The position numbers were made by a program, and so were the translations under genes. DNA of 64,000 nt from Morella rubra (taxonomy: Eukaryota; Streptophyta; Magnoliopsida; Fagales; Myricaceae). The notes under the pieces are model-generated. The model did not search any database and had not been told where the DNA came from. It worked only from the letters and a program-made list of their open reading frames with translations. Each line of letters starts with the position of its first letter. The first letter of the stretch is position 1. The DNA lies in contig CM025852.1 of assembly GCA_003952965.2 (NCBI GenBank), positions 23,122,387-23,186,386 on the forward strand. The letters are read 5' to 3'. Of the stretch, positions 1 to 16,547 are shown one piece after another.

Positions 1-2814
<2,814 letters not shown>

Positions 2815-4284
2815 TGAGCGTGTAGGGATATTATTCTCAAAATTTGGGTATTTTTTCCCCCTCCTGTGTAGGATATATGCCGCACAACTTGCAATTGGGA
2901 TTCGATTTCTTTTTATTGGTCCCCGGCTCTTATTATTCCCTCATCCCTGGTGTAGGTGGACTCTTTTGTGTTAAATAATTTACACAATTTCTAAATATAA
3001 AGTTTGTTTTTTTTGGTTAACATATATATATTACATAGATGTGTGTGTGGGGTTCTATCGATTAGCTTTTTTCTCATTTCTTTTTAAAGAGAGGCTGTGG
3101 GTACTGCAAAAGTCGATTTGGTTTACATGCAGGAATTGGATATCGATTTTTTTGTACGATTTTGAAAGTCTTGTTTTTTTTTCGAAAAAAAACAATCGTT
3201 ACATTCTCTTTTTGAAGCAATAATTTTACGATTTGGATTAATAATATAATTTGTTTAAAAAGAACATTTTTTCACTTTTAATATTCCATTCTATGGAGAA
3301 GGTGATGTATGATAAGAATACTATATAATCACAAAGGGTGATCTCAAAAATTGCCTCAAAACATTAATAATTTCGAGTATTTGAAATTAGACTTAAATTA
3401 TTTCATTAGTCTTGATAGTTTATATTTTTTCAATTTAGTTTCAAGGTTAGATTTTTTTCTCACAACGATCTATAAGGTAGATACCTTTTCCAAGTTAGTT
3501 ATTCCGTCCAACTTATTAAAAGAAGTAAATATATAAAATATTAATCAAATGAGAAAAATAAATAGATAAATACTAAAAAAATAAAAATAAAAATTTACCA
3601 AAAGATATGACCCTCCACTCTTCGAAAAAATATTAAATAAATAACTTGAAAATACCAAAAAGGAGACAAAAAATTGAAATAAATTGGAAAAAATTGGAAA
3701 ATCAAATAAAAAAAACCAGACAAATAAAAAAAATTGAAAATGTACAACACTCAAATTCCTGAAAAAAAAATGAAACCTTATAAATTTAAATGAATAACTG
3801 AAAAATACAAAGGAAAGAGACAAAAACTTATCTTAAAGACTCAACTAAAAAAAGTGTAAAACAAACGAACTAACAAAATAACTAGGGGATGTTCATTTTA
3901 TGAAAAATTGTAAGATTTTTAAGATTTTTGATAGAATTGTGAATATTTATGTAGATTGGAGTTGTATAGATTTTTATGTAAAAATTAGTGAAAAGTTTTA
4001 AAGATATTTAAATTTTATTGGAATTTGTGAAAAAGTATAGAGAGAGATATGATTTAATGTAATTTTTTAATAAAAAAAGTATTGTAATTTAGTAAAAAAA
4101 TATGAAGAGAGAAGATATGTTAGAATTTTTTTTTTAAGCTATTAAAGTTTGTGTGAAAAGTTATTGAAATTTGTGTTAAAGGTATTTATGTTTGTGTAGA
4201 ATTTTTTTGATATTTTACATATTAATTTTGTGAATTTATTACGTTTATTATAACCTATAATACTTTTTGCAAAACAAAGATGTC
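2815..4284. repeat. tandem duplication, unit 2
   Basis: This is the second copy of the 1310-2814 segment. It lacks the 1869-2042 insertion and ends with a complete AT-rich element (3885-4284), which is cut short at the end of unit 1. The junction near 2814 falls in an agagagaagat tract. Frames inside it are not protein-like. Confidence 0.85.
3885..4284. mobile_element. AT-rich MITE-like element, full copy
   Basis: It begins GGATGTTCATTTTA and ends with the inverted equivalent (aaaacaaagatgtc). The same sequence family recurs at 2577-2814 (truncated by the duplication junction) and at 45803-46176. It has no open reading frame. Element ends are approximate. Confidence 0.55.
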
Positions 4285-6159
4285 AGCCTTTGATCATAGA
4301 AAAGTTTCAATTTTTGGCGACACCGCGAAGAAGAGTTCCAAACAATCGAAGCCATGGTTTCAGACGTCAGTTTTTGGTAGGGATGTTCAAAAGGGGCCCA
4401 AGGCGATGGCCAGGTTTAGCGGATGTCATGGAGCCCAAATTCTCCCTTGGACCTTATAAGCAGAGCTCAGAATCAGCCCAGGTAGCCTGTACCCATCCTA
4501 AGGATCGCCCAAAATAGTTGCTGAGTACTAAGTTTGGGTTTAGTAAATCGAGGCTTAATTGGGGCTGGATTAAGGCCCTCTACTTTCAACTCTGATATAA
4601 TTAGAGTTCATCTTTTTATACCCTCGAGTTTTAATCTAGTTTAATAAATTCTCTTTCAATTTTCAAATTGATTATAGAGATATTTAGATTTGTAATTTTT
4701 ATCAAATAAGTCTTTCTGCGTACCTTTCATTTACAAAGTTAACAGTTTATAAATTAGTTTCAATCAGTATCACTTAAAATTAATATTATGTGACATGAAT
4801 TTTTTTTCTTTTCTAATTTTTAAACTGTGTTTTGATTTTTAAAATAATCTACATAACTTTGTTTGTTTTAATTTTTTTTATATGGCTGATGTGACATGTA
4901 TTGTTATATATATTAGAATTTTTAATTTAAGCTTTTTCTACTTTTTAAACCATGTTTTGCCTTTTTAAAAAAATTTAATTTTTCAATTTAATTTATTTAT
5001 TTTTTAAAATAAATTAAATAACACGTGTCAACTTATAGACTGGATTAGGTCCATCTATGTTAGGTGCACATGTATGGATACTCAAATTTTTCTTATTAAC
5101 AAAAAAACAAAAAGTAATTATAAGCACGATTTATGGAAGATTCAAAATCCAAGTATTGAACGGGTACTTAAAAAAAAAAAAAAGGCAATACCGTGAAATC
5201 AAGTTCAAAGTCTCTCTCTCTCTCTTTCTTTTCTTTTTTTCCCCTTAAAGGATGAACATAAAATGGACCTTTTTCTACCCTTTGTTATATATGGTGAGAG
5301 TATATTGACTTCGTCATCATAAGGGATTCCAACGACATTAAAGTTTGTGTCCTCAAATTTATTGTGCACTTTAATGACCTTACAGCTCCCTCGGTCCCAA
5401 GAACCAAAGATAAATATCAAGAAAATATATAAATAAATAAAAAAGCTCTTTTAATTCTTTAATACAAATGCAAATCCATGACTATGAGGAAAAGCATTGA
5501 ATTACGACATTTAATGCCTACCAATGGCATCGAGATTCAAGTTTTTTCTTTGTTTCGAACTTACCTCAAATTCAAATTGAACTAATTTTTTAAGGCGACT
5601 TCTAATTTACATATGCAGAAGGTCACGATTTCGTCATCACAAGAGGGGGGGTTGCTGTTCAGAGTATTAAATGGTGCATTGAAGACCTTTTATGGCGGAT
5701 CTTAAATACTTGCACCATCCTTTACCTCAATTGCATTTAGCCTAATAAAAACTCCAAATTAAATGCGGCCGTAGAATTGTATTTATTTTCAGAGTAAATA
5801 CGAGTCCCTCTGTACGCGTATACAAATTAAATTTTCTTGACCAAAAAAACAAATGCATTTAATGTTGAGAGGGACAGAAAGATGGAGACAAGAGGGAAAC
5901 GAAAAAGGGGGGAGTATCTTTATGTTACGTCATATGTGCACAAAAAACAATCAAGAATAAATGGTCAGACTGCAATAATGGCTGTTATTAGGGAAATCCG
6001 GAAATATGATTAAACCCCAAAAGGACAGGTGCATTTTGTTACATCATATGTCAAATAAGTCACGATTGGCTTCCCAACGTATAACCTATGAAGCCCGGAC
6101 TGTCAGAAGAATGAAAAAAAAAAAAAACACTTTTGCATGGCAACTCAAATTTTGGATAA
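4285..6159. other. intergenic, no gene seen
   Basis: AT-rich DNA with poly-A/T tracts and a CT run near 5211-5224. No frame resembles a known protein, and no element with clear ends and target duplication was found. Confidence 0.5.
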
Positions 6160-6168
6160 TTATATTTT

Positions 6169-6567
6169 GAAAAAAATATATTTTTTTCTCACAAACTATC
6201 GGAACAGTGATATATTACACTAAAAATTATCATTTTTAAGATATTACACCTTTAAACTACTAATGTGAGACACTTTACACTCTAAACTACTCACTTTGGC
6301 ACATTATACCCTCCAACTACTAATATTAAACACTTTACACCTTCTATTTGATAATAATACCCTTAAAAAATTAATGAATTGACAACAATATCTTTAATAT
6401 ATCAAAATGGGTCAAGGGCATTATTGTCATTTTAGTCTGAAAATTTGATAAAGGGTTCAATGTGTTAAAAATTAGTAGTCAGAAGATGCAATGTGTCAAA
6501 ATTGATAATTTAATGATACAAAATGTAAAACATATGATAATTCGTGAGTAAAAAGTGTATTTTTCCC
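6169..6567. mobile_element. Mutator-type MITE with 9-bp target duplication
   Basis: The 399-bp element has long inverted ends (left gaaaaaaatatattttttt, right aaaagtgtatttttccc) and internal repeats of the type 'acactttacac...aaactactaat'. It is flanked by the 9-bp direct repeat TTATATTTT at 6160-6168 and 6568-6576. It belongs to the same family as 36993-37370. It has no coding capacity. Confidence 0.85.
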
Positions 6568-6576
6568 TTATATTTT

Positions 6577-8340
6577 TCCTTCCCATATGTTGATATTGAA
6601 TCTTTGAAGTTTTGATTGCGTCTTAATTTAAAATAGCAGTTAAAAGAGACGGAAGATTAGACTAGAAATGCAAATCGAGGGTGGCATCACATGCATGAGA
6701 AGCATACACTCATTTTTCGTTAATTTTGATCGCAATTTAGATTGAGGGTGCAAATCTATAAAAATCAAAACAAAATAAAAGACGGTTGAAAAGTGTATTT
6801 TTCTTTATTAAAAAAAAATCCCCTTTAATCATATTTAGCTGAATTATTCTGAAAAGCCAATAGGTTTGTTTTTTACCATAGGATGTTGGAGACATGTTTC
6901 TTGTTTCCAGGGAAAATTATGTGAAAAATGGTTTTTTTTTTCTTTTTTCTTTTTTTATAACTATGTTCTCAAAAAAAAAACAAAAAAAATTAAAGAACGT
7001 TGTTGGCCAGATGTTTTATGAATGTCCCTGCAAAAGTTTAAACTTCTGTGAGCAAGTGACCAAAAGTCACGACCCCAGGAGTGAGTTTTAAGAAATAATG
7101 GATGTTGAGGCGAGGAGGATCATTGATATCATTTGGCACCATCTCTGGCTATATATATAAAATATATATAGAGCTTCACAACAAAAATACAAGTCGTCTG
7201 TCAAAAGAAGATGACAAAACCAAATTAAAAGAGGTTTCATAAATGCAAATTGGATGGATGCTATTCTCGACCAACCGACTATTTGTTAAGCGGGAGTTTG
7301 TGTTGTTTTGCTAAATGCTTTAACGTTTGACTCTCCTTTTTTTTAATTGGAAGTTATTATTTTATTCTGTCCTTTTGCCACGTACACCTCCTACTACTTA
7401 CCCCCCCGCCCGGTAAGATAAAACCAGAAACACCACGTAAAACCTCCATTACTTTCACTAGAATATATTAGTGCTAAAAAGAAACGAATTTTATTAGAAT
7501 AACAGAAAATTGTATTCGCAAAAATTATTCCTCTTCATAAAATTAAGTTTTCCTGATCATATGTCATAAATCAATTAAAGATAAATGTCGAAAATCAATA
7601 ATTAGAAAAGTGAATCCTGATAAAAATGGTAGTTTAAAACAATAAATTTGTAAAATAAATAATTGGAGGATAAAATAGTGTATAGGTGACAAAAGGTATC
7701 AAAATCTCACAAGAAAATATATTTATCACTTTTAGAAATACATTTTAATTAATGAATAGGTATTTTGTTTTTGGATAAAGATAAAAATTAGTGGGATCCC
7801 TATATATCGGGACTTAATTGATCTGATCCAATTTTATCACATTTGACAAACTTATTAAGATAAATTTAAGAGAGACTAAACAACTCACATCTCAACCTTC
7901 CAAGCAAATCACTTTTAGAGCTCAGGTGAATCGAACGAGAAAGGATGAGTTGATCCATATCGCCTTAAAACACGGAGACAGCTCGGGAGGGGTTTAGGGT
8001 TAGGTATACTTCTAATCCACATAAGAATTGTGACTAATGCTGAGTTGGTTGTATTTTAGGACTTCTCTTGATTACCAAAAGAGAAAAAGAAAAAATAATA
8101 TTTTTAATGGCATTTAATGCAGCCTTTTACTTGCAGGCACCTCTCTTCTTGAATCCTCCTCCCCCACTCGTTCACTACTCCCCGTCAATTTATACACCAA
8201 AACAATAAATGCACCAATTAATTACACTATAATTAATCAATTTAAAATTAATTGTACAATTACAAGAGGAAACAATACAAGCAAGCAACAAATAGATTTA
8301 AATCCTTTTTTTTTTTTTTTTTTCTTTCATAACGGCCTAA
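6577..8340. other. intergenic and upstream region of the CFL1-like gene
   Basis: No gene is seen. It is AT-rich, with poly-T near 8307-8324. The last few hundred bases are presumably promoter for the gene at 8457. Confidence 0.5.
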
Positions 8341-8351
8341 GTCTTTCACCT

Positions 8352-8376
8352 GTATATATATAGATATATATAGCTC
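8352..8376 (+). promoter_or_regulatory. TATA-box region of the CFL1-like gene
   Basis: A TATATATA stretch lies about 100 bp before the ATG at 8457, followed by a CT-rich leader (8397-8418) typical of plant 5' untranslated regions. The position fits a core promoter. Confidence 0.5.
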
Positions 8377-8456
8377 TATCTATTCCAAAGAAACCCATCT
8401 CTCTTTCTCTCTCTCTCTGGAACGGAAAAGCAAAAGCTTTGCGGAGAGCTTCAGAA

Positions 8457-10128
8457 ATGGCTGCTGACGTGAGCACTCTGGTTCGCGTCTTGACTGGGTA
8501 TAACAAGGAGGATCAGCATCGAACGGTGGGGAATGATTCGACCGGTGAGAAATCTACGGGTCTGATGACTCGCGACTTGCTTGGCGGGTCCTCCCCATCC
8601 TCCTCTTCCTCCTCTAAGTTTGTTGAGTCCCAGGAATTGGACCTTGACCTGCAGGTCCCTAATGGCTGGGAAAAGCGTCTAGACTTGCAGGTTTGTCCAT
8701 TTTCTCATCTTGGTCCCTTTTTTTCTCCCGGAAAACGACCTTTTCTATACTTTTCTAGCTAAAAATTTAGTCTTCTCCCGTACTGTGTTGCGCAATTCAC
8801 AATTGTTCTTTGTTCGTGATTGGTCTGCCATTTGGTTTGCCTTGGAGTTTCTTTCTCTGATTTGTAGTTCTGTTATTTGCTTAGGTCTAATTTTGTGTTT
8901 GCCTCGTTCTTGTATACTGCAGATATTGATTGTTTTAGGTAATTGGTTGCTTTGAAAGTTTCAAGTTTGTCTGATTGTTCTCTGTTCGGTTATGTGGGAA
9001 TTGGAGGAATAGTTGGAAGAGAAAGTTCACTAGCTTCCATCCTTATGATTCTCAATCATATGCAGAGCTCGACTCATTAGGTTGGCCGTCGGCGAACAAG
9101 CGTTGAGCTCTGTGATTTAGGATACAGCACGAAAAGTAATAACATTTATTTTTTCAAAATTTGGAGAATCGTTTGTCAGTCTGCAGCTAAACAGAACCCG
9201 TAAATTGCAAACCATTTGTTTCTCGAACCCATCTAATTTTTGTTTCTTGAACTTTATTGCCGTGTTTAAACGAGCATAAAGATTTTCAATATTACTGCTA
9301 TGAAGATCGTGCGGATCTTCATTAGCCATTAATTCCATGTTGCTCGCCAATGCTCAGCCTCTTCCGATGGCACTCTACCTTCTGTAGCAGTTGCTTCTGT
9401 ATCGTAATTAAATACCACTTCTTCTTCTCGTTCAGCCTCTCTCTCTCTCTCTCTCTCTAATAAATTCTGACTTCTATTTGAGTAATCTATCATTATTTTG
9501 GAGAATCTTAAAATGGAAGGTCTTTTTTTACAAATTTTTTCTGTTTAAATTATAATTTAAATGTCATAAACTAATACTCTACTTGTATTATTCTTTGAAC
9601 TTTTAATTGTTCCAGTCAGGGAAGGTCTACATACAGAGATGCTGCACCTCAAATTCATCGTCAATCTCAGAACACAAGCACCAAACCAATCCAACAGTTC
9701 CAAAGCTACAAGATTTGAATTTCCCACCATCGCCATCAAGGATCACATTAAATCTTTTTGAAGAAACTTCTTTGGATCTAAAGTTAGTGTCACCGTCGTC
9801 ATCCCCGAATAATTATCAGAGTGTATGCACTCTTGACAAGGTGAAATCAGCCCTTGAGAGGGCAGAGAAAGAGCCAATAAAAAAGAGAGGGTCATTTTTG
9901 AAGTCATCGTTGTCGCCTTCATATTCTTCGTCATCCTCTTCAGTCAGAGAAACACAAGATGAAGATCACGAAGATCAATTAGTATCCTCACCGGTTGCTG
10001 CTGGGTGCCCTGGTTGCTTATCTTACGTGTTGATAACAAAAAACAACCCAAAATGTCCCCGGTGCAGTTCGGTTGTCCCAGTGCCGATAATGAAGAAACC
10101 TAGGATTGATCTCAACATATCCATTTGA
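8457..10128 (+). CDS. CFL1-like WW-domain/EAR-motif repressor protein
   Basis: Two exons: 8457-8690 and 9616-10128 (donor GTTTGT, acceptor TCCAG, phase 0), giving 248 aa. Visible parts: LDLDL (61-65), a WW-like start PNGWEKRLDLQSGKVY (68-83) split by the intron after residue 78, DLNFPP (111-116, a DLNxxP EAR motif), LDLKL (131-135, LxLxL EAR), a serine-rich linker, a CxxC-x12-CxxC zinc ribbon (209-228) and a C-terminal IDLNISI. This matches the plant CFL1 (CURLY FLAG LEAF 1) family, which is reported to bind HD-ZIP IV factors and repress cuticle genes, and resembles GIR-type repressors at the C-terminus. The second Trp of a classical WW domain is not seen. EAR motifs suggest TOPLESS recruitment in the nucleus. 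The start was chosen as the first ATG after the CT-rich leader. The reading frame is intact. Confidence 0.88.
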
Positions 10129-11040
10129 GTGATCAAAGAATATTGTCTGTGCTTACATCAATATTTTTGGTTTTGTATATGATCAAATGAGATTAGGGTT
10201 TATGAATTATATTCTAATTATTAAAACAACATTTGTACATGTTGAAAGGATGGTGGTTTTGGCAGTATAGGTGAATCATTCTCTGCTGTCTTCATAATTT
10301 ATCTCCTTTTACTCAAATCTCCTGCTCCACTGCTTGTATAGAGAAATTTCTAAATGTTGGATGCCAATGTGAAACATCTATTTGCTTCTTGGTTCTTTTG
10401 GAAGTCCAGAGGAGAGGCTTGAAATTTGTTGGATGATATTACGAGTGTAATTGTCTAATAGCCTTTTACTTGGCTGTTAAAAGTTTACAAGGGACTCATA
10501 GGTACTAGCTTGTAAAGAAGAAGTTGTAACTCCTCTGACTCTGCACGTTGCATACGTACTACGGTACTACGTTCAAAGGGGATATGCAATTCCTTGTGGC
10601 TGTGGCTACGGCGGAGTTAATGCACTTTCTTCATACGCGTTCCCACAGATGTAACAGCCAGCCGAAATCTTTATCCACTTAAGTGGCCCACTTACGAAGT
10701 TTCCCATATCTCTAAAGAGTGCCTTCAGCCTTGTATATGCCAGAATGCATTCAATGCAGACCATTCAACTATCCAGACAATTAACTGCAAAATTTAGCCT
10801 GTTCATACTTATAAAACTGATCGGGTACTTGGGACTATTCAATCTTCCACGTTTGTGTGCTGCTCACCGAAAGTATATAACACTTGGTTGATATCATCTG
10901 GGCGTGGACATGAAGCCGTCTCCTTTGGCTACCACAAAATTTTGACAATTTGAAACACATTTTCCACATTCGGAGGGGTTGTTATAGGTTTGGTGGGTAG
11001 TCGCTGAAGAGCGCTTGGCATAGTAAATCCGACGGCAGAG

Positions 11041-11168
11041 TACTCTGCATTTGTTTGGATCATCTTCTCTTTTCAAATCTCGTATATTTGGGTAGATTCT
11101 CTGCAACTCTACATTTGTTTGGATCATCTTCTATTTCCAAATCTTATAAATTTGAGTGGATTAAAATA
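11041..11168. repeat. 64-bp direct repeat, two units
   Basis: Both units contain catttgtttggatcatcttct (11048 and 11112) and continue with similar sequence. They are slightly diverged. No function is visible. Confidence 0.75.
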
Positions 11169-14100
11169 TTCTATAATTTCCTTTCTAAATAATTAAAAAA
11201 AAGATAGACACAGTAACTAGATCTCAGTATACGATTCATAATGTCCAAAACTTTATATAGACAACTTTAAATGGTGTAAAGTCTATCTATTATTTTTATC
11301 TCTATCTAAATTATACCATATAATTCGAATAGAAAATTAATCAGTATAAATCATACAAACAAATGTCTGAGAGAGGGGACAGAGATTAGAGAAGAGTCTC
11401 ATTACTCATTCACCTTTCATGGATTTCCTGACAAATTGAAAGGATAGGGGTAAAAAGAAGAGAATTTAGGTTACCGTGAATGAATACATTAACCTGGCTT
11501 TGCAGTGGTAATAAATAGGTTGTAAAGCCAAGAAGTTGTACTGCAAAAGACAACTTTCTAGAACCGACCAACTTAAAATGAAGAATTCCCGATTGAGATA
11601 AAGGACGTATGGCCTAAAGATGGAAAGCCATTTATCTTAGATTGTGACTTTTATCCATGCGATTTAATTTTTATGAAAGCTCCAACCGTATGGGCCATCC
11701 TCTGCTTGCTTTGGAGCCTAAACTCACATGGTTAGGGCAAAATACCAGTTTCCATCCATCTTTACTACTGGCTTTCTTCTCTGGATTATAGAGGGAGAGG
11801 ATAGAGATGTACGAAATTATGGTTGTGTCCTATAAATGTTTGAAAAGAGCAGTCACCTACGCTCCGTCAAACTGGTGCGTTTAATAGGTGCTGCATGAAG
11901 CTAATTATGGCCATTTACTAGCCCAATTCATTAATATACCTAACAGACAATAAATGAGAATTTAATTTCCTCAATAGTCTTTTAATTTTCCCACCCACCT
12001 TCTCATATGATTTTAATGTTTATTTTGTCTAGGGAAATTTTTTTTTTCGATTTTCGGAATTGTATCCCTCTTGTCGGCCTACCAATAAATCGACAGGAAA
12101 TCCCATTTGGTCATGACGAACCAGTTCCTAATTAGTCTCAATTTGGTTTGATAATATGAACTCACGAGTAGTTTAAGAACAAAACTTTTTTTGTACTCCT
12201 CCTAAATTTGCGAAGTAAAGCGTCCAAATACATGCTTTCCTTCTTTGGGTCAAGAATTAAACACAAAACACAACTTGCTCACTCTACTTTCATTCCCAGA
12301 CCAGTCCATGCTGATGCCTTTGCTTCCACGAACATGCAATCAGTGACCCCACGTGAAGGGAGGCGCCTTTTTGTTCCAAACATGCAATCTGGAGGGAGGA
12401 CCACGTTTTATGCTTCTAATGGCAAGTGCCGCCCAGGGCCGCCCCTGCATCCGCCACTGCATGCAATACTCTTGGTTAAACTGATAGGGTATATTTGAAT
12501 AGGGTTATGTCAGGGTTATCCCTTAGAAGGATTTAGACCAAGTTTCCGTGGAGTCCTTTCAAATTGGTTAAGATTAAAAAATATTTCACAAGAGTGAGTA
12601 AGTATATAGACAGTCGATCGGCCTAGCTCCTTCTGCCCTGAATCCACTCCATAGAGAAAGATGGCGGGAGTGAAACTGCAAGAGTCTTGACTAGAGCTAG
12701 AATCTTCGTGCAATTAAAAAATAAAAAGGGGAAGAAAGATTTTCAATGAAAAATAAATACAGCTACTTCATTTTCTCCGGGTTGGTGAGCTATTAAGGGA
12801 GAGTGCCAGAAGCTTCAGATTTCTTAGAAGTTACGGCAGGATATGCATGCAAAAGTCAGAAATAAGTTGCAAAGAAGGATTGAGACATGCGAGACATCTC
12901 GTGGAACATGGTTAAATTTATCCAAAAAGGGGGGGGATGAAAATGATTTTTGGTTTTCAAACTGTAAAAGTACGTAAACTTTTGGAACATTCCATTCTCT
13001 GTTTTTCCTCGTAAGAGTTCTAGAATTAAAAGCTAGTTAAGCATGCAAAATATACTTTAAAATATATATAAAATCTATTTGGCTGTACGTTTCGGAAAAT
13101 TAGATTTATTTCTCTTGAACAAAGCTGGACAAATTATCTGAGGAAGGGAGAATGAGCTGGAGATGACATTATTTGTCCCCAGACTGCAGTGCAACTACTG
13201 TGCAAGGCTTCTTGTACCAAACCCCGAGCCATTACCTAAATTTATGAAGTAGCCAAACTTATTTTCTTTTGGGAAGATCGGACTCTCAGAGAGTCCTCGA
13301 AGTTTGGATAACGGCAAAACGTCAATTTTGGTGTGCGTATGTATGTCTGCGCCAGTCTCTCGTCCGTGAGAGGCTGATGATCAGATTATGGGTGTCCAGT
13401 TAAGGAATCTTTGGCTATTTTTGTTTACTAAAATTTTAATATAATAAAATAATTATAATATAATTTTTCTCTTTATCAAATTATTATTTTTTATTATAAT
13501 AAATATAAAAAATTTATTTAAATTACCTCTTTCTATTTTTTCACTAATTTTAATATCTTAAAATTTTAATCTCCTCAAAATTTTAACTCTACACAACCTT
13601 TGGCGTTGGGGATTTTGAGACCATGCAATGCAAGCCATGCATCGAACGGCTTTGCACGCCACACAACCGCTGTCATCCTGCCTGTTGGATTTACACGGCT
13701 TTGCGCCTGTTGACCGGTCTCGGTGGACTGAAGCATTCGGCTGGAAGTTATTACTACTTTCATAGGCGGTGATATGTGTTGGTTCGTAAACGTGGTGATT
13801 TCACTATGAATAAGTGGTTGCCGGGATAATGAAACATAACAACAATTCACCAAAAAACAGAGCACATTTTTGTCTTTGAATTTGACTGTCGAGAGAACAC
13901 TTCAATTATTGCAAACTTAACTGGGGATAGTTTCACGGGCTCGATTTGGAGGACTGAATTGATGCATAAACTCATTTCCTTTGGCAAAAGACGAGATTAA
14001 AGAAAAAAAAAAAAGGTTCGAGGCTGGTGCATGTTTATTTGAGACACTCAAGCAGTTGACAGAGACGCCTATTTCACGAAATCTAGGCCAACCTCTGTCG

Positions 14101-16547
14101 GGAAGCAAATCCCGAATTCCAGGGCCGAGGCATGAAAAATAAGGAGCAACTTCTGTTGTGCTCGATGCATATGCAGAAGCTCTCATCCTTTTAGATGGAT
14201 TTTTGGTACCCATCTCGATCTTGTCAACCCCAATGGATGCAGGTTACAGTCGGGTCATCGTGAACTCAACCTTGTTTCGATTGGCACCTACTCGTCCGTA
14301 CAAACAATAAGTACATCAAATATTATGATATTTCTTTCTACTTAAATAAAATGGCCGAGACTCAAGATACTTTGACCTTGATATTATATCGGTCCAAATG
14401 GGCACCTCTTTATTGTGAAGAAGAGCTTATAAATTAATTAGTTGTGAACATGGGTACTAATAACGCAGTTCCAACGCATGCAGCTGAGTTAATCCGAAAT
14501 GGGTATATCAGTAGATAACTCAGCTTGGAGCCGTTCCTTTCTCTAGGCTTAAATTGACCAGAAACTTCAGGGGGTTTCGTTTTCGGAGCTTAGTCGCCAT
14601 CATCGCCATCAAATTTTGGTTCTAAATTCAACTAAATTAACCTCAAGCATTTATGAGACGAGTGGAATTTATGATCGGAAGCAGCCATAACCACAAAAGG
14701 GTCTAAAACAGCAATAAATGAGGCGGGCCATTGAGCAACTAATGCGGTCTCATGTATTTTGTGTGGGGCTTTGCTTGGTGAAGACTGAAGACGAAGATTT
14801 GGAAGTAAAAGCACGTGTGTGATGAAAAGAAGTTGGCTATTTTTACACGTAATGGTAGGCCTACCCTGGCCCTCATGAAAATTAGTTATATATACATCTT
14901 TGAATGATCTAAGTTCGAAGTCAAGATTGGTAATTAAGTACTCAACAAATTACAATGCAACTTTCGGTGCAACTAATAATAATTGCTGTATAAAATACTT
15001 TTTAGCGGCCGGTAATTAATTGTGTTTAGTTTGCTTTGCCCAACACGGATGAAGTCAAGGTTGAGTAGGTTTAGTTGTTGGATATATACAGGCTAATTCG
15101 CTAGAGAAGTGGGTGGCCTGCCATTTCAGATACAAAAATTTCTCCAACACACCATGAACTTGTGGAATATGACAAATCAGTTGATTTATAGGAAACATCT
15201 CCGAGTAAATGCATTTTAATTTTCATGTAATTCCTTATGTAAAATAATAAAACTGATCTCAAAAATCAGAGTAAAATACCTCCGATGCTAAAGTCAATAC
15301 TTTTGTATATTAATCTCTCTATTTAATTTTTTAGAGAATTACTTATATTTCTTCTTTTTATGACACTCTGTTTTTATAGCTTTTTTTCCACGTCTTTGCT
15401 TTTTCTTTTTTTGAGGGACTTTGATCCCTCGTTGCATCGTGCTACAGGGTGCATCATTTCTGTGCTTCTACATAGTGGGCAGTTTAGATTTTTATCATGG
15501 GGAACATCGGGATCGTGGGAATGCTATATATTATAAATTGGCTTATAACTGTTTATGATGCATGTTGTGGTTTTCCTTTCTTTCGGGTCTGGTTCGCGAT
15601 ACGAGCTTGTTATATATCATTGTTGAGCTTTTTGTATGATCATATTCGTCAAGCCCAAATTGATTTGGAATCGATTAATTCAATTTCAGGACCATTAGAA
15701 GCAATTCATAATTTGGATCTTAATCCTTAAAGACTCTATCTTAAGTCAAGGTTGAGGGTATTTGCAAAAATCAAGTTAATTGAGAAATATAAATGCACAG
15801 CGAGGTACTTCCATCCTAGCTCGTACAAGAAATTAATACACTTTCCAACTAATTGTTTGTACTAGTTGTGCTTCCAATAGGAGATGACAAACTGTTCAAA
15901 ATTTTATGGTGGTATCAATTAGGATTACTTTCAGCGATTTTGGCTTAATTATTATATTGTTTGTGCATGATAAAAAGATTAAACAAATTTCGAGATTAGT
16001 CGAGATCTGTCTAAGCTGACTCGAATATCTGAATAAAAAAAATATTAATTAAGGTGAAGAAAACCTGTAGAAATTGGAAAATTAGCTAAGTTCGCGACTT
16101 GCATCTTGATTTTTTTTAAAAAAATTATTTTTGGACGAGTGATTCAACAGCTAGGCCATTCGTCCTTACCAGAAGAGTCTTTAATTCTGATGGTATAGGT
16201 AAGCCATGGAAAAAGGAAGGTGACGTGAAAAATGTTGGTGTGTGCTATTAAATGCCTGAAAATAGCATTCACCTGCAAATCACCAAGCTGATGTGCTGGA
16301 AGCCTGGAATGGGGGGAGCTGCTACTGCTACTGCTACACGAAACCTAATTATGGCTATTCGCTGGGGTGGATTCATTCGTGTACCTAACAAATAATAAAT
16401 GAGAATTTAATGTTTTCATAGTTTCTAACGTCGCCCATCTACCTTTTTCGTATGAGTTCGATGTTTATAATTTTCATTTAAAACTAATAAATTAAGATAA
16501 ATATTGGAAAATTGGCTGAGACCCATTAAATTAATTCCTTTCTCTCA

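Noticed and set aside
4290..4517. A 75-codon frame after the tandem duplication
   Set aside because: Does not start with a convincing ATG and resembles no protein; the tagggatgttcaaaagg start looks more like a transposon end but has no partner end.
10894..11127. Minus-strand frame with several cysteines as a small secreted cysteine-rich peptide
   Set aside because: No signal peptide, and the frame runs over a 64-bp direct repeat.
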